This document shows, in pieces, positions 43,620 through 56,340 of a stretch of DNA of 64,000 bases. The DNA is from Zygnema cylindricum (Eukaryota; Streptophyta; Zygnematophyceae; Zygnematales; Zygnemataceae): assembly GCA_037447655.1 (NCBI GenBank), contig JBBHKE010001808.1, positions 1 through 64,000 of the forward strand, in the 5' to 3' direction. The position numbers and the translations under genes are program-made. The notes under the pieces were generated by a model. The model had not been told where the DNA came from. It did no database searches and saw only the letters and a program-made list of their open reading frames with translations. How positions within the stretch are numbered: the stretch's first letter is position 1; the number at the start of each line of letters is the position of its first letter.

Positions 43620-43848
43620 TGTTAGATTTCCTAGAAATCCGGGATACGGCATGTCCCACACTTGGGAAAATTGAGCCGGCCAGGGTTCGAACCTGGGACC
43701 TTTCACTTCACCTGCGAACGCACTACCACTGTGCCACCAGCTCGATGTTGAGACTGGCGGGTCCGTACCCATTTATTACGGGCGGCTCGAGTATGGATAT
43801 TTTCATATTCTACCCCGTATTGGACCGGCTTCACGTGCCAATCCAACA
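43620..43848 (-). mobile_element. Solo LTR of the tRNA-like TRIM family
   Basis: 229 bp, TGTTAGATTTCC...CCAATCCAACA on the plus strand, flanked by perfect CTCAT duplications (43615-43619 and 43849-43853). It is close to the two LTRs of 25252-25762 along its length. This places the family among LTR retrotransposons and shows it moves as one. It carries an intact 71-nt tRNA-like cloverleaf. Confidence 0.88.
43673..43743 (-). tRNA. tRNA-like cloverleaf in the solo TRIM LTR
   Basis: All stems pair: acceptor GAGCTGG/CCGGCTC (7 bp, one G-U), D GCAC/GTGC, anticodon TTCGC/GTGAA (one G-U), T CCAGG/CCTGG with loop TTCGAAC. The 7-nt anticodon loop AGGTGAA would give UGA at 34-36 but lacks U33. TTTT follows three bases after the 3' end. 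Probably a Pol III promoter module or pseudo-tRNA rather than a decoding tRNA. Confidence 0.55.
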
Positions 43849-44561
43849 CTCATTTTGCTTTCTTTACGGCTACAGAAGATCCTCCAACAATTCTGTAGGT
43901 TATCTTCTCACTGGAGAGAAACCACTGGATTGAAGCGGTAAACAACAAAATGATGTCAATTATGAAGGCACAGGCGTGGGAGCTGGTGGATCTTCCTCCG
44001 GGTAGAAAAGCCATTGGGGGTAAATTGGTGTTCAAGGTGAAACAAAACCCAGACAACACCATTGGAGGGTATAAAGCCAGACTTGTGGCAAAGGGGTACA
44101 ATCAAAAAAAAGGTATTGATTTTGAGGAAACCTTTTCTCCAGTTGTCAAATTTCATACTGTTAGAATTGAATTCTACTAAGTCTAGCTGCTATAGAGATT
44201 ATGGAGGTCCATCAAATGGACGTTAAAACTATTTTTTTGCATGGAGAATTAGAGGAAACCATTTAAATGAAACAACCAAAAACGTATGAAGTGAAAGGAA
44301 AAGATGAACTAGTTTGTAAACTGATAAAATCTGTGTATGGGATGACACAAGCCCCTATGCAGTGAAATCTCAAGCTAGATGAATTTTTAACTGGACTAAG
44401 CTTCAAAAGACTTAGTTCAGATCATTCTTTATATGTCCTATAAAGGGAGGATATGATACTTTACATTGCTGTATATGTTGATGACTAACCACTACTAAAA
44501 AAGTCAATGAATGAAATAAACCGGCTTTAAGTTCATGATATGAGATGAAGGACCTAGGTGA
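43849..44561 (+). pseudogene. B-family RT
   Basis: After the solo LTR, RT continues: [72 protein letters not shown], then VCKLIKSVYGMTQAPMQ and LYIAVYVDD followed by a stop. Cut at 44561 in the DLG/EAK region by solo LTR B2. Confidence 0.85.
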
Positions 44562-45699
44562 TGATGAATTTTGAAATCTTTATCTCAGTAGATAGGGCAA
44601 TGAGAAGAGATTAAAGACTTAGAATATTTTATAAAATCTTTTGCTGTAACACTTACCAGTATTAATGTTACAGTTGCAAAATTAGAATAAATGTATTGTA
44701 CTTTTACAGGTATACGTGTCGGCAAGAGAATTTAGTGCAGGTATTCCGGAATGGCGCCGACATCCACATACGCGTGTCAAAATTCATATAGACGCGATCA
44801 AAGAAGGGACCACAATGACTGATGCGCCGTACGCACTCAGAACGATCGTACCATTGAATCAACATTCATCTAGACTTTTACGGCTAATGTTGACTAAGCA
44901 TCGACAACATTAATTATTTTACGAAATGGCGCTGACAATCCGATTACACGCGTCATAAATTGAAAGAGTGGATTCAATGATCGAACAAACGAAATCTTGA
45001 CCAGATATTTCAGAGATCTACAGTACAAACCATCATTACAATCGAATCTTGTCGATGCACGCGATTCACGTGGGACCACAAGTGATGAAGCAAATCGTAC
45101 GCACTCAGGTGGTTGTACGACACAACAACAGTCGGTTGGACTTTAGCGACTATCGCTGACTAAGCACCTGGAACATTTATTGTACGGCACACTATCTGAA
45201 AAATATTTGTAGAGCATTGTTTTGTAGTTTAGTGTAACAAAAAAGTACTGTTACATTAATTAGATTTTTGGAAAATTATAATTAGGTTTTTGGAGGTACT
45301 TATAGTACAGTAAAGTACAATCTGGATACTTTGTTGTAAATTAGGATAGTTTTGTAGTACGGTTACCCGAATTAGTGTGACCAGTACATACTCACCTTGA
45401 GTACAAATTTTGTATCATCCAGTTTTGGGATTATGACATTTTAAGGGCAATTTTTTAGAAACTTCCTGAAGTCATATCTTATGGTTTAATTAGTCATTTG
45501 GGCTGCAATTTTGGGAATTTTCAGTTTACTCTGTTGTGTATCATTGTAGCAATCTGAGGCATATTGGATTTTTGAGTCATATTTTGTGTAAGTTGAAAGC
45601 TGACAGTTGAGTAGATACTTGATTGCTTTTGCTGTTTTCCATGTCCACTTCCACTACTACTGCTGGTTCTCCTCCTACAACGGTGGTTGTAGAACAACA
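44562..45699 (+). mobile_element. B-like solo LTR B2 inside B RT
   Basis: TGATGAATTTTGAAATC...AGAACAACA, 1138 bp, flanked by perfect GGTGA (44557-44561, 45700-45704). Removing it rejoins RT at GEAK. It carries the Gag start at 45641. Its similarity to the host element's own LTRs is partial, so it belongs to a related subfamily. Confidence 0.85.
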
Positions 45700-46658
45700 G
45701 GTGAGGCTAAAGAAATTTAAGGCATACAGGAAGAACGGAACAAAAAAAAAAATCTGATTATGTTGACACACAAAGAAGGTTTAAGCAACCTGTTAGAAAA
45801 TTTTGAAATGAAGGATGCGAAAGGGTCTTTAACTCCCATGGAATATAGACAAAAGTTGGATGGTAGTGAGTTAGACTTAGGTATAATGGTTAGTGAGAGC
45901 TTAGAGTTAGGGGAGGAAGAGTTCATGGTTACAAAGCCATACATATAGGTAGTCGGAATACTTATATATTTTATGAACTGTACAAAACCTGATATTGCGA
46001 CAGTCGTGGGAATTTTGAGCAGAGTCTCCAAAATCCTGAAAGTGGGAGTTTTGAGCAAAAGTCTCCAAAATCAAAAAACGGCAAGGGCAGATTGGGAAAC
46101 AGCAAAAAGAGTTTTGAGATATCTTGCAGGTTCTCAAAATCTCAAGCTTATACTCGGAGGCGGAGAGGAGAAATTACAGACGTGGAGCGACGCTAGCAAT
46201 GGAGATATGCCAAGCCGCAAATCTACAACCGGTTTTGTTTTAAAGATTGGAGATGGAAATTGTTGTTGAAGGAGCAAGCTAAAAAAAGTTACAGCACAAT
46301 ATACAATGGAATCAGGATACATGGTAACAACTTCTGCCCTCAAGGAACTCCTATGGGTCAAGTCCATTTTACAAGAACTTGGATACATGCAAACAGGTCC
46401 TCAAGTTATCTCATGTGACAACCAAGTAGCCATTGCTATTGCCTCTAACCCCAGTCACCACTTCAAGAGCAAACACATAGATGTCAGACTTCATTTTGTT
46501 AGGGAAAATGTAATAGCAAAAGTCATAAAATTGTGTTAATTACTGGATGAGAAAATGGTGGCTGACATGCTAACTAAGCCTCTTCTTGCTCCTAAGTTAA
46601 AATATTGTAGAAATGCTATTGGGTAAGGTAAGTGACTGAGTCTAAAGATTTAGGGGAG
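45700..46658 (+). pseudogene. B-family RT end and RNase H
   Basis: GEAKEI, a stop-broken IQEE region, SLTPMEYRQKLDGSE, IYFMNCTKPDIATVVGILSR (then a short internal duplication of the LSR..SK block), KRVLRYLAGSQNLKLILGGG, SDASNGDMPSRKSTTGF, MESGYMVTTSALKELLWVKS, CDNQVAIAIASNPSHHFKSK, and DMLTKPLLAPKLKYC. The polypurine tract GATTTAGGGGAG abuts the 3' LTR. Several stops. Confidence 0.85.
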
Positions 46659-47646
46659 TGTTGAAATTTAAATCTTTAGGTTTTAGTAGATAGAGTTGTG
46701 AAGGAAGATTAAAGACTTTGAATATTTTAAGAAATGTTATGTTGTGATACTTACATCTAGAAGTGTTACAGCAACAAAATGGCAAGTAAGTGTACTCTAC
46801 ATCTACAAGGACACGATCGGCAAAGGAAAGACTATATAGGTTTTACGGAGTAGCGCCACGGACCACTTACACGAGTCATGCATTTTATAAGCCGATTGAC
46901 AAAATCGGACGAACAGAATATAAACCACATATGTAGGAATGTATGGTACAGTGAGCTATAGTGATTGTTGATTGGCAATTGTGGACAGACGCGATTTATA
47001 TGGGACCACAAGTCACGAAGCACACTCGTATGGACTCAGGTGCTTCGTACTACACGAGTACGGTCAGCTGGACAATAAAGACCACTACTGACTAAGCACC
47101 TGAAATATGTATTATACGGTCCTCTATTTTTAAATATTTAAAAAACAATGTTTTGTATTTTTGCTATTAGAAAATAGTGTCGCACTATTCAAATTACTAG
47201 AGAGTTACAATTGGGTTTTTGGAAGTACTCACAGTATAGTGAAGTACAGTTTGAGTACTTTGTCTTGGCATTGAACAGTACTGTAGGATAGTCACCAAAA
47301 TAAGTGTGACCAGTAGATACTCAATATAAGTACATAGTTTAGGACTTAGTCAAATTTGTATTATTCAAGTCTTAGAATTATAGTAATCAAAGGCAGATTT
47401 TGTGAAATATGCAGAGACTATATCTTATTATTGACTTAGTCATTTGACCTACAACTTTAAGAACTGTTACTATAATGTGTATTCTGCTTGTGTGCTGAAT
47501 TTGATTATGTTTAGACTTTTTTGTCACATTTTGTCTCATCTGGAAGTTGGCTATTGAAGAATGTGCTTCATAGCTTCTTTTTTGTAGATATCAACTTCCA
47601 CTACTACTGCTGGGTCTCCTCTTACAAGTGTGGTTATACAACAACA
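46659..47646 (+). mobile_element. B-family copia 3' LTR
   Basis: 988 bp, TGTTGAAATTTAAATC...ATACAACAACA, near full-length match to 35527-36515. Single copy of the 50-bp unit that is tripled in B1. The right flank AAAAC opens into C RNase H, the continuation of 35526. Confidence 0.85.
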
Positions 47647-48128
47647 AAAACATGGAGTGATGCAAGCTACGGCTACTTGCCAAGCCGAATGTCCACTACT
47701 GGATTTGTTTTGCAAATCGGAAATGGGACTTAATGTTGGAGCAACAAGCTTCATAAGGTCACGGCACAGTCTAGGATGGATTAAGAATACATGGCAGCAA
47801 GTTTCGCTCTAAAGGAACTCTTATGGGTAAAGTCTATACTGGAAGAGTTACGATTCATGCAGGTTGCTCCCTAAGTAATTTGGTGTGACAACAAGGCTTC
47901 CATTGCCATTGCCTCTAACCCCAGTCACCACTTCAAAAGTAAGTTCATGGATGTAAGGTTACAATTTGTAAGAGAAAAAGTGTTTTCCAGAGTAATTAAA
48001 TTATGTAATTTACCAGATGCAAAAATGATTGCTGATATGTTGACTAAAGCACTTCATGCCCCTAAGTTGAAGTTCTTCAAAGATGCACTATGACTAAGTG
48101 ATTAGTTGAGTCTAGAGCTTTGGGGGAG
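47647..48128 (+). pseudogene. C-family RNase H end (right unit)
   Basis: Starts at the TWSDAS motif (ACATGGAGTGATGCAAGC) and runs through SFALKELLWVKS, VIWCDNKASIAIASNPSHHF (the CDN motif is intact here), ADMLTKALHAPKLK and a stop. A purine tract with GGGGGAG precedes LTR C2. Same fusion point with a B LTR as at 19680/19681. Confidence 0.8.
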
Positions 48129-49054
48129 TGTTGATTTGGAAAACTATTAGCCTTAGAAAATTGAGGTATGAGAGGGAGTTTTGGACTTAGAATATATTTT
48201 GGCCAAAGTCGTTTAATACCTACCTCTAATAGTATAACAGTAGCCCAAGTACAGGGGAGTGTATAGTACGGTAAAATAACACGCGTCGTCACTTCATCTA
48301 TGCACAAATTCTGTAGAAATACATGGACAAACTGTTCCACATGTCACATACCGAACGGACAAAATCGAATGATCTAACGAATGAGGAGAAGGGCGGCTAT
48401 TTGGGAAATGGTCTTGTACAAGACAACACATTTATGGGTGATATGAATAACGTCAACGAACGAGATTCATCAAGGGACCACAAGTGACTAGACTGGCAAT
48501 TGCTTTGTGACATTCGGATGGACGCATTCGGGCATTATTGACTCAGCAAGCGGCGAATATTTGTACGGTCGCTATTTGAAGATATTTGAGCAATATAGGT
48601 TGTAAGATAGCTAATTAATTTGTAGTGTTACCAAACATATATAGTTTTCGGTGTTAGTAGGTTTTGGACGTACCTCTTTGGTACACTTGTACAGTACTTT
48701 GTAATAAGACAATTATTTAGTAATACTCACTGTGATTAAAAGACTTAGGACTTAGAATACTTCTTGTATCCAGATTTCCAAGTAGTAAAACTACAAACAA
48801 TTGTTGGGAAACTTCGTATTGTGATTTCTTGAGTTTTGTTGGGTCAATTGTGCTGAAACTTTTTGGGAGTTGTCTGTGTTTGTGATACTCTATAGTGCAA
48901 TAGAGTTTTGTGGAATTTTGGTGTTTGTATCAGATTTGGTGACTATTAGAAATTAGTTGTTTGGTAGGATTCTTGATAGCTTTTGAGAGGATATCATGTC
49001 TAGTTCTATTACTATTGCTGCTCCACCACCTGCACTGGTGGTTGTAAAACAACA
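48129..49054 (+). mobile_element. C-family copia LTR C2 (3' LTR)
   Basis: TGTTGATTTGGAAAAC...AAAACAACA, 926 bp, aligning with LTR C1 at 20169-21116. Gag start codon at 48996. Right flank AGTTT belongs to AT-rich DNA upstream of the hAT transposase. Confidence 0.82.
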
Positions 49055-49270
49055 AGTTTTAATGTATACATCATTATAACTTGTTTTGTTGATAAATTTG
49101 TTATCTTGAGCTTCCTCACCATATTTTTTTCTGTAATTTATATTCGTACGCTTTTTTTAATTTTTTAATTATTATTTGGTTTGTCATGATCTTGTTTTGG
49201 TATAAACCTTATTTTTTTGATCATGGTTAGTAATTGTATGATATTTTCTTATTGTTTTTTTTTCCCCCAG
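49055..49270. other. AT-rich DNA ending in a splice acceptor
   Basis: T-rich stretch closing with TTTTTTTTTCCCCCAG at 49255-49270, a strong 3' splice site directly before the first hAT coding segment. It is probably the end of a transposase intron, with the C element inserted upstream. Confidence 0.5.
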
Positions 49271-50844
49271 GTTTTTAAGCATTTTGTCAAGAATTGCTTG
49301 ATGTTGGTGTTTCGTCCAACAAAAGTGTTGACATCGACCAATTACTCCCGTTCGTCAATAAGGTAAAAAACTATATTATATCTTATGCCAAAGATATTCG
49401 TAGTTTGACCATCCCAAAATTTAAAGAAAATATTGATAACAATTAAAATGTCGTGTTTATTACATATCTTTGGACCGAGACAAAAGAACCTCACTTATGT
49501 CAGTAACCGCTCATTTTATTGACAAAGAATTTAAACTTCATGCACGGACGCTTCAAGTCAATCATTTTTTGGAGGAAAAACATATCGCGGAAAATATTTC
49601 AACGGCTTTCAAAAATTGTTTGGCCAATTTTGAAATTTCAAATTTTTATGTTTTAGAAAATCGTTCTGTTGTTGTGACCGACAGTGGCTCTAACATGAGT
49701 GCGGCAAAAGGTATACCGAGTATGTTTGGATACCTTGCGTAGATCATAAACTTCCTACAATTGCGACAACGATTTTGAACAAGAGCGAAACTTCTAAAAA
49801 ATACAAATACGATGTGGAAGTTCATGAATTGTTTGATCTAATTGACGCGTGTAAATCGTTGGTCACTTTTGTCAAACAAGAATAATTTCCAAAATCTTTT
49901 GAAAAACACTTTAAAAAAATAAAGCGCAACACGGTGGACTCTTTTGCACTGAATGATTAAGAGTATCTACTATGCATTCAATGAGAAAAGACCAATCGCT
50001 CAAGCAAAAAATAAATTGATACGTTTTGCTTGTATCGATAAGACTCACCTTATCGAACTTATACGATTTTTGGAAAAGTTTCAAGAAGCGCCCCTAAAGC
50101 TGAAAAATTCAAAGAACGAACTTTACAGTTGGTTTCGATTGAACTGTCGTCTCTACATAACCATTGTAAGATAAGAAAAACATCTTACAATGACGGTGAA
50201 AAAAAATGCCCGGCCGATTCCTCAAACTTGCAAAAATTGAAAGAACTTTTTATGAAATTTGCACTACCGAAGTGGGGCTTTTATGAGTATCATATTGTCG
50301 CGGCGCTCTTAGATCCCCGACAAAAACAAAATCTTGAAATAATTGGGGCATCAAAAACCGAAATTGAAAGTGAGGGTCAAACTTCGAGAACTTGCAAACG
50401 ACCTCGGTGATGACGTTGATTTCGGTAGTCCTCAACGTATCACAAAAAAACAAAAAACATCCCAAAGTATGGACGGTTTCCACAATTTTTTTGGTGAGAG
50501 CGATGACGAAAATGAGATTTTTATTACCACCGACTAAAAAAACGCTCGTTGGTGACAAATTGAAACATTATTCTGATTTAAAACTAACGAACGACGAAAG
50601 ATTGAGCTTTAACATACTTGAATGGTGGAAAAAAAAATCAAATGAACATGCGAAAGATGGAGGATTTCCTATTCTAGCCGGTGTTGTTAGATCTATTCTA
50701 GCTATAACGGCTTCTTGCTCCGTGTCCGAATGCAATTTTTCGGATGCCGGGAACACGATAACAAAGAATAGGAGCTCACTAGTGGCTTCAATTGTTAGTG
50801 ATCTTTTGTGTGTTAGATCCAACCGATATATTTTAAATGCATAG
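49271..50844 (+). pseudogene. hAT-superfamily transposase (broken)
   Basis: Order of blocks: FCQELLDVGVSSNKSVDIDQ (49283), YLWTETKEPHL, SVTAHFIDKEFKLHARTLQV (49498), VVVTDSGSNMSAAKGIPSMF (49668) with the catalytic-region Asp, DHKLPTIATTILNKSE, HIVAALLDPRQK (50291), and the C-terminal dimerisation domain GGFPILAGVVRSILAITASC with ECNFSDAGNTITKNRSSLVA (50660-50800). hAT enzymes cut and paste DNA with 8-bp target duplications. At least five stops or shifts break this copy. Terminal repeats were not located. Confidence 0.85.
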
Positions 50845-51589
50845 TTTTTTTCTGTTTTGTTTTCTAATCATTGTTATTTTTTCAGTATTAATTATATATA
50901 AATATTGTTTTTGATTTCTTTTTTGTAATTCACAATTTTTCTAGTGTTTATCTTTTTTTTTTTTAAACGGAATGCTTATTTTTACCAAATTACCAAAGCG
51001 CAGGATTTATACCTCATTTAGGTTTATTGATTTTGTGTAATTTTTAAGTTTGGGGTTGAAAATTTGTATAATAAAGTCGAATATAGGACGAGGTTGTGAT
51101 TTGATTATTTGTATATTTGATATTACAAAATATTTTCTGTTTTTTTTTGCTTATCATAATGTTTTTTTGCTAATTGATTTTCTATGTGAAAAAATAAGGT
51201 TTTTTTTTTTACATACATAATTATAACTTTACATTTTTTGCATAATTCATAACATTGTATCATAGTCGAAAGAAAAATCGTCCAAAAATAATAGCGAAAA
51301 AAATAGATTTGTGAGAGAATAAACATTAATATAAAAGTTTAACATTAATACAAGAGTTTAAACATTATTTTAAAAGTTACACGCAAAATTAGGAACAAAT
51401 CTCTTGAGGGAGGTGAGTGTCGAGGAAAAAAAATATTCGTAAAAGGAGATTGCAAAAAGACAAAATATCCGCTGTTACTTATAGCCAAAAATTACAAAAA
51501 ATAGTTAACAACATTATTTAAAGACGCGGAATATAACTTGCCACGTCTCATTGCATGAAATAGTATTATTAATCATAGTTTTCTATTAA
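50845..51589. other. AT-rich DNA downstream of the transposase
   Basis: Very AT-rich, no coding frame of note. It may include the 3' part of the hAT element, but no inverted repeat end was recognised. Confidence 0.5.
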
Positions 51590-52081
51590 CACTACACCGC
51601 GAATCGTAAATAGCGTTATTAACGCTAATTTCGTCACCACGAATTTTGACCCAAAAACCATAAAAAGAGTAAATAACTCTAAATTTTTCTTTACAATATT
51701 TAGCGTACTTTTTGAATCAACGTTAACAACTCTAATATAGTGTAGTTTTAAATAGTTTGGCTTACGGTCGGTGTCTGATCGTGCAAAATTGTATTGTATT
51801 AACGAAAAAACTACAAAAAATGAGGTAATACATGTCATTATGATTTAACTGTGTTTTCACAAACCGCGTAGTGCAAACGTCATAATGACGTGAAATTGTC
51901 CGCTTTTCAGATTCTATATGTGTACCTAAAAGATATTAAAAGCGGATAATTATTACGGAAAGAAACCCAACATAAATTTATTGATAAGCTAGAGTAAAAC
52001 TTTTTTTGAAAAAACAAAAAAATCTTAATTAGAATGAATAACATTAATTATTTATTTACGATAATTACGATTCGCGGTGTA
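51590..52081. mobile_element. Inverted-repeat element with CACTACACCGCGAATCG end
   Basis: The left end CACTACACCGCGAATCG (51590-51606) is answered by CGATTCGCGGTGTA (52068-52081). CACTA at the terminus would fit CACTA elements, but the right end has TGTAATAA instead of TGTAGTG and no 3-bp duplication is evident. No coding sequence. The same end motif occurs at 63118-63133. Confidence 0.45.
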
Positions 52082-54477
52082 ATAAATGCTTAACGCTAAT
52101 AACAAAACCTTTGCACACAACTGTAGCATTGTACTAGATAACTTCTCCAAAATGTCTAGTCTTTTTCTTGAAAACCCACTTCCCATCGATCGCTTTCTTA
52201 CCCTCCGGTAAATCAAATTTCTCAAAAGTTTGATTTTCGACAATTGACTTATATTATTTCTCCCAAGTCGCCTGCCATTTAGACTCCCAATCACCAATTT
52301 TTTTTGTTTCATAATAAGGTCGGGGGTCACCGGCGGAGTTCTCACAAGGTGATTGCTTGTGGAGGAAATCCTCATCCTTAGCCGCCAAAATGAAGAAATA
52401 TGAATTTTCAACATTTCCTTTTGGTCGAAAGTCAATCTTGCCGGTTTTCTCCCCTTAGATTGTCGTGTATACCTCCTTATTTTAACATCTAACTCTTTAA
52501 TTTTATCCATTCGGTTTGACTTGAAAAACATGATTTTGAACTTGTGGAATTCCGAGATTCGGATGACATTCGAGAATTTGAATGTCGCGATTCCATGTCA
52601 ATGTTTTCAATTTCTTTTTTAATGTCCAGTTTTTGTTACTCCCTCTTAACATTGACAGTTGGATCACCCTCAATGTCATCATCTGACTCCCAGCCTCAAT
52701 GTCATCATCCGACTCCGCAATGTCATCATCTGACTCCTCAATGTCTGGGAAATTAGAAATTTTGGCTTCTTCATGAAAATCTAAGTTTCTCCATGATTTT
52801 GCCGATACTTCAATTGCAAATTTTAAGTCCTCGTGGAAATTGAAATTTCGTGAATCAAAAATCGTGTGCCGTGAGGGATCATAAATTCGGTAAAGATTCC
52901 CTCGCAAGCTATATCCTACAAAAATTTTCGTCCTACTTCTCGATTCAAATTTCCCTCACCGATTTTGTGATTTAACATTTACGGTAACACGACATTCTTA
53001 TATCCGCAATCGATGTAGAGTTGGTTTCCGCCCGTACCACAACTCATGAAGTGTTTTATCGCCCAAGATAGAGGTAAGTGGCGGATTCCATATATAATTA
53101 GCGGTAAAGAGTGCATCTCCCCAAAGTGATATAGAACGACCGAATGCATGCACCATAGCTCGGACCACTTTTTAAAGTGTCTGATTTTTGCGTTCAACCA
53201 CTCCATTTAATTCCGGTGAGTAAGATGCCGTATATTGATGTTTTTTCCCCATTCTCGATTATATCTATCAAAAGCAATAAATTCATCACCATTATCCATT
53301 CGAATGGATTTCAATTTTCGCTCGCATTTTCCTTCCGCCATGATGTTCCACTTATTAAACCTCTCTATTTCTTCAGATTTATGTTATAGAAGGATCACCA
53401 AAGAAAATCGTGAGTAATCATAGACAATAACCATGATGTGACGGTTTCCTCCAATACTCTTCGGTTTCATATGTACGCACAAATCGAACTGGATTAATTC
53501 GAGAGTATGGGAGGACCGAAACTTGATATCTTTCAGTGGATGAGGTTTTCGACTTTTCTTCCCTTGAGTACACCCCTCACATCCATTAACCTTTTCGCCC
53601 GAGGCCAAATCTAAGCCCCGGTTTTGATCATCCTCGGTGTGTGGCACATTCGGTGATGCCAAAGACTTAAATCCCCTTTAAATTCTGAAATTTGATTTAA
53701 GATCATATTCGAATGTGAATCAACCTCAGTCCGCCGCCAAACTAATGGACTATGCATATTTTCCGTAACTTCCCTTTCACTATTGATGACTACTTTTTCA
53801 TTAACAATGTGAATTGTCGAATCTCCAAGGAGATGTACATTACCACTTGCGCGTTAGATTTGTAGGACACTCAACAAATTAACTGAACCATTGGGAAAGT
53901 AACGTACATTGACCAAACAGGTCGAGTGGCGCGCTCTCTTCTTTCAAAATTAAATGTGGGGAAACGAATTGTTCCCACATTGATAATATAAATAATTTGA
54001 CCGCTTGCAATCGTAATTTTTTTAGAATTGTCAATTGTCGCAAGTCATCAAAAAGTGACACATCCGTGCAAACATGATGTGATGCTCCCGTATCAATCAC
54101 CCACTCCTTCTCCACCAATTGTGCTGATAGATCAACTAGGAGGTCGAGACGAGTAAAAATTTGAGCACCTTCTTACTCCCCCTCTACATATCAACCATCT
54201 CCAAAGAAATATCCTGGACCGCCAAAACAACCACCACCACGGCCACCACCACGGCCTCCAAAGCGTCCTCCTACTCGGCCACCTTTGTGACTTCCTTAGA
54301 GCCACCATTAAAACCACCACAGCCGCCATTAAATGCACCTCTTCCACCTCCACTTTTGCTTTTCGATTTTGCGTAGCATTGAGAACTTAGGTGCCTCTAT
54401 TTGTAGCAAGAGAAACATAGCCGATGGAGACATGACAACGCTAAGTGTCCAAGTTTGTTGCAATAAAAAGAAGCAAC
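52082..54477 (-). pseudogene. E-family copia: nucleocapsid, protease, integrase, RT start
   Basis: Minus strand, right to left. Two zinc knuckles (YCNKLGHLALSC and CFSCYK-stop-RHLSSQC, 54370-54477), a Gly/Arg-rich GGRGGGRGGGCFGG region, protease EWVIDTGASHHVC (about 54063-54102), pre-integrase CEGCTQGKKSRKPHP, integrase VYDYSRFS and WGDALFTANYIWNPP, the integrase tail GNLYRIYDPSRHTIFDSRNF, and RT start KAIDGKWVFKKK (about 52150). RT breaks off near 52100. Stops and shifts are common. Gag and LTR of this element lie beyond the A-type insertion, at 60752-62518. Confidence 0.82.
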
Positions 54478-55377
54478 TGTTGATTTTGGAAATCTTTGCG
54501 TCTCACAAAATTAGTGTGACGGCAGAAAGATAGTAAAATATAGCGTATAAAAAACATGCGACGTCACTTAAGAACCGAACAAGTATATTTGGGACAAAGC
54601 AACTACGACGCAAATGGGAGAAAACAACTGCGATAAAGACGAGACAATGCAGCTGCTGTTATTTGGAATATAATCCGGTACAGATAAACGCAGCGGCGAC
54701 GAAGCTAAGGTGACATTGAATATGGTACGAACGATACATCGCAGCTGCGGTTAATATAAACTGATTCAACGAACGAGATTCACAAAGGGAACATAAAGTG
54801 GTTTGATGGCACGTGTTTTCCTAACATCTGAATGGATGTATTCAGAAACTTATAACTAAGCTAGCGGCAATTAATTGTACAATCACTAAGTATTGATCTC
54901 TAAGTAATATTGATTGTACAGTAATATATTAACTTTAGCGTGATTAAGAGTACTTAGATCTTAGTGGCGGTTTAGTTCTTGGACATATCTCTTAAGAACA
55001 CTTATATCGGAGGAACAACACTATCTAATAGGACAACTAGGAGTAGGAATTCACTAGGAGTATAAGACTTAAGACATAGAACATTTTTTGTATCCTGACT
55101 TCCACACTGTGTAATCTGCAAACAGTTTTTGGGAAACTTATGAGTTGCATATCTTGGTGTATGTTGGATGAATTTGGCTTAAACTTTGGGAGTTATCAAA
55201 CTTTGTGATATACTATACTGTGTAAAAGTTTGAAGCAGTTCGAATTTGTGCGTCAACTTTGGTGAGCTGTAGAAAACAGCTGTTTGATAGGATTCTTGAT
55301 TAGCTTTTGTGAGTGAATTATGTCTATTCTACTACTACTGCTGCTGCTCCACCTGCTCAAGTGGTTGTAGAACAACA
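54478..55377 (+). mobile_element. A' 5' LTR
   Basis: 900 bp, TGTTGATTTTGGAAATC...GAACAACA. U3 has the CGCAGCTGC-type repeats. The LTR-encoded Gag start at 55320 is shifted out of frame here by a small deletion, unlike in its partner. Confidence 0.85.
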
Positions 55378-56340
55378 GGTTATGGGCATGTCATCAAGAA
55401 TTTCTATTTTCCTATTTTCTCGGGGGAAAAATATGTTTATTGGGTAGATATGGTGGAAACACACTTCGAAAATGTGAATCTTTTGGATATTTTGGATGGT
55501 TCACTAGCGAAATCGGATCCGTCTTAGTCGAAGAAAAACTCGCAAGCTTGATCTATTCTAAAATTTTGTATCTTGGAAGAATTGGCTATGTCTTGGATAA
55601 AAATGAAATAGGCGATCAATATCTGGAAGTCTCTCAAGGATAATTACAAAATGGCTAATGTCCTAGAAGAGTTATTTTTGGCTAGACAAATTTGGGACTA
55701 TAAATACACGGGCGGCACAATGGTTGAATATGGTAACTCTTTTCCTCAGTTTCAGCAGGTTGCATTACTAATGAGGGGTCTTCCTAATACTATGAAAACA
55801 GCGTCTGATAGGCTGAAAAAAAGATAAAGCTAGTTGGACTTTAAAGTTAGCTGTTTATTTGATAGTAGAAGAGGAAGCTGATTCTAAAATTCTTAGTGGA
55901 GAAAATAAGGTAGAGGCATTTAATGCAAATTTTGACAGAAAAGCACAGTTTAAACTGCAGAGAAATCAGTTTAATCAGAACCAGATTCAGTTTAAACAAT
56001 TTAATGAGAGAGGTTTAAGATAGTCTTTCACAACTTTTTTTATTGTAATGAAAAAGGTCACAGATATAAGTTTTGTCCTAAGCTTAGGAAAGCTAACAAA
56101 ACAGGTTTGTACAGGCCTGGATGGCAACAAAGCCGGTTTAATCAAGGCTTCACAAGATCTACGTATCGAGGAAATGCACTATTATCATCATCTTCATCTT
56201 ACCAAGATGAGTCTTTCACACTCTCTGACGAGGGAGAAGAAGACTTATTCGCTATGGCGGCAACAATGGAGGGTGAAAATAACACTCGATGAAGACTTAT
56301 TCGCTATGGCGGTAACAATGGAGGGTGAAAATAACACTCG
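55378..56340 (+). pseudogene. A' Gag
   Basis: Blocks SRISIFLFSRGKNMFI-like in shifted frames, YWVDMVETHFENVNLLDILD, LFLARQIWDYKYTGGTMVE, and the knuckle YCNEKGHRYKFCPKL near 56042 with the first Cys lost. GLYRPGWQQSRFNQGFTRST follows, then an acidic stretch. A 52-bp unit is duplicated at 56239-56342. Broken by many stops. Confidence 0.82.

Noticed and set aside
43523-43933. 136-codon frame and similar frames at 25334-25860
   Set aside because: They cross the tRNA-like TRIM LTRs in the antisense direction; shared sequence reflects the repeat, not a protein family.
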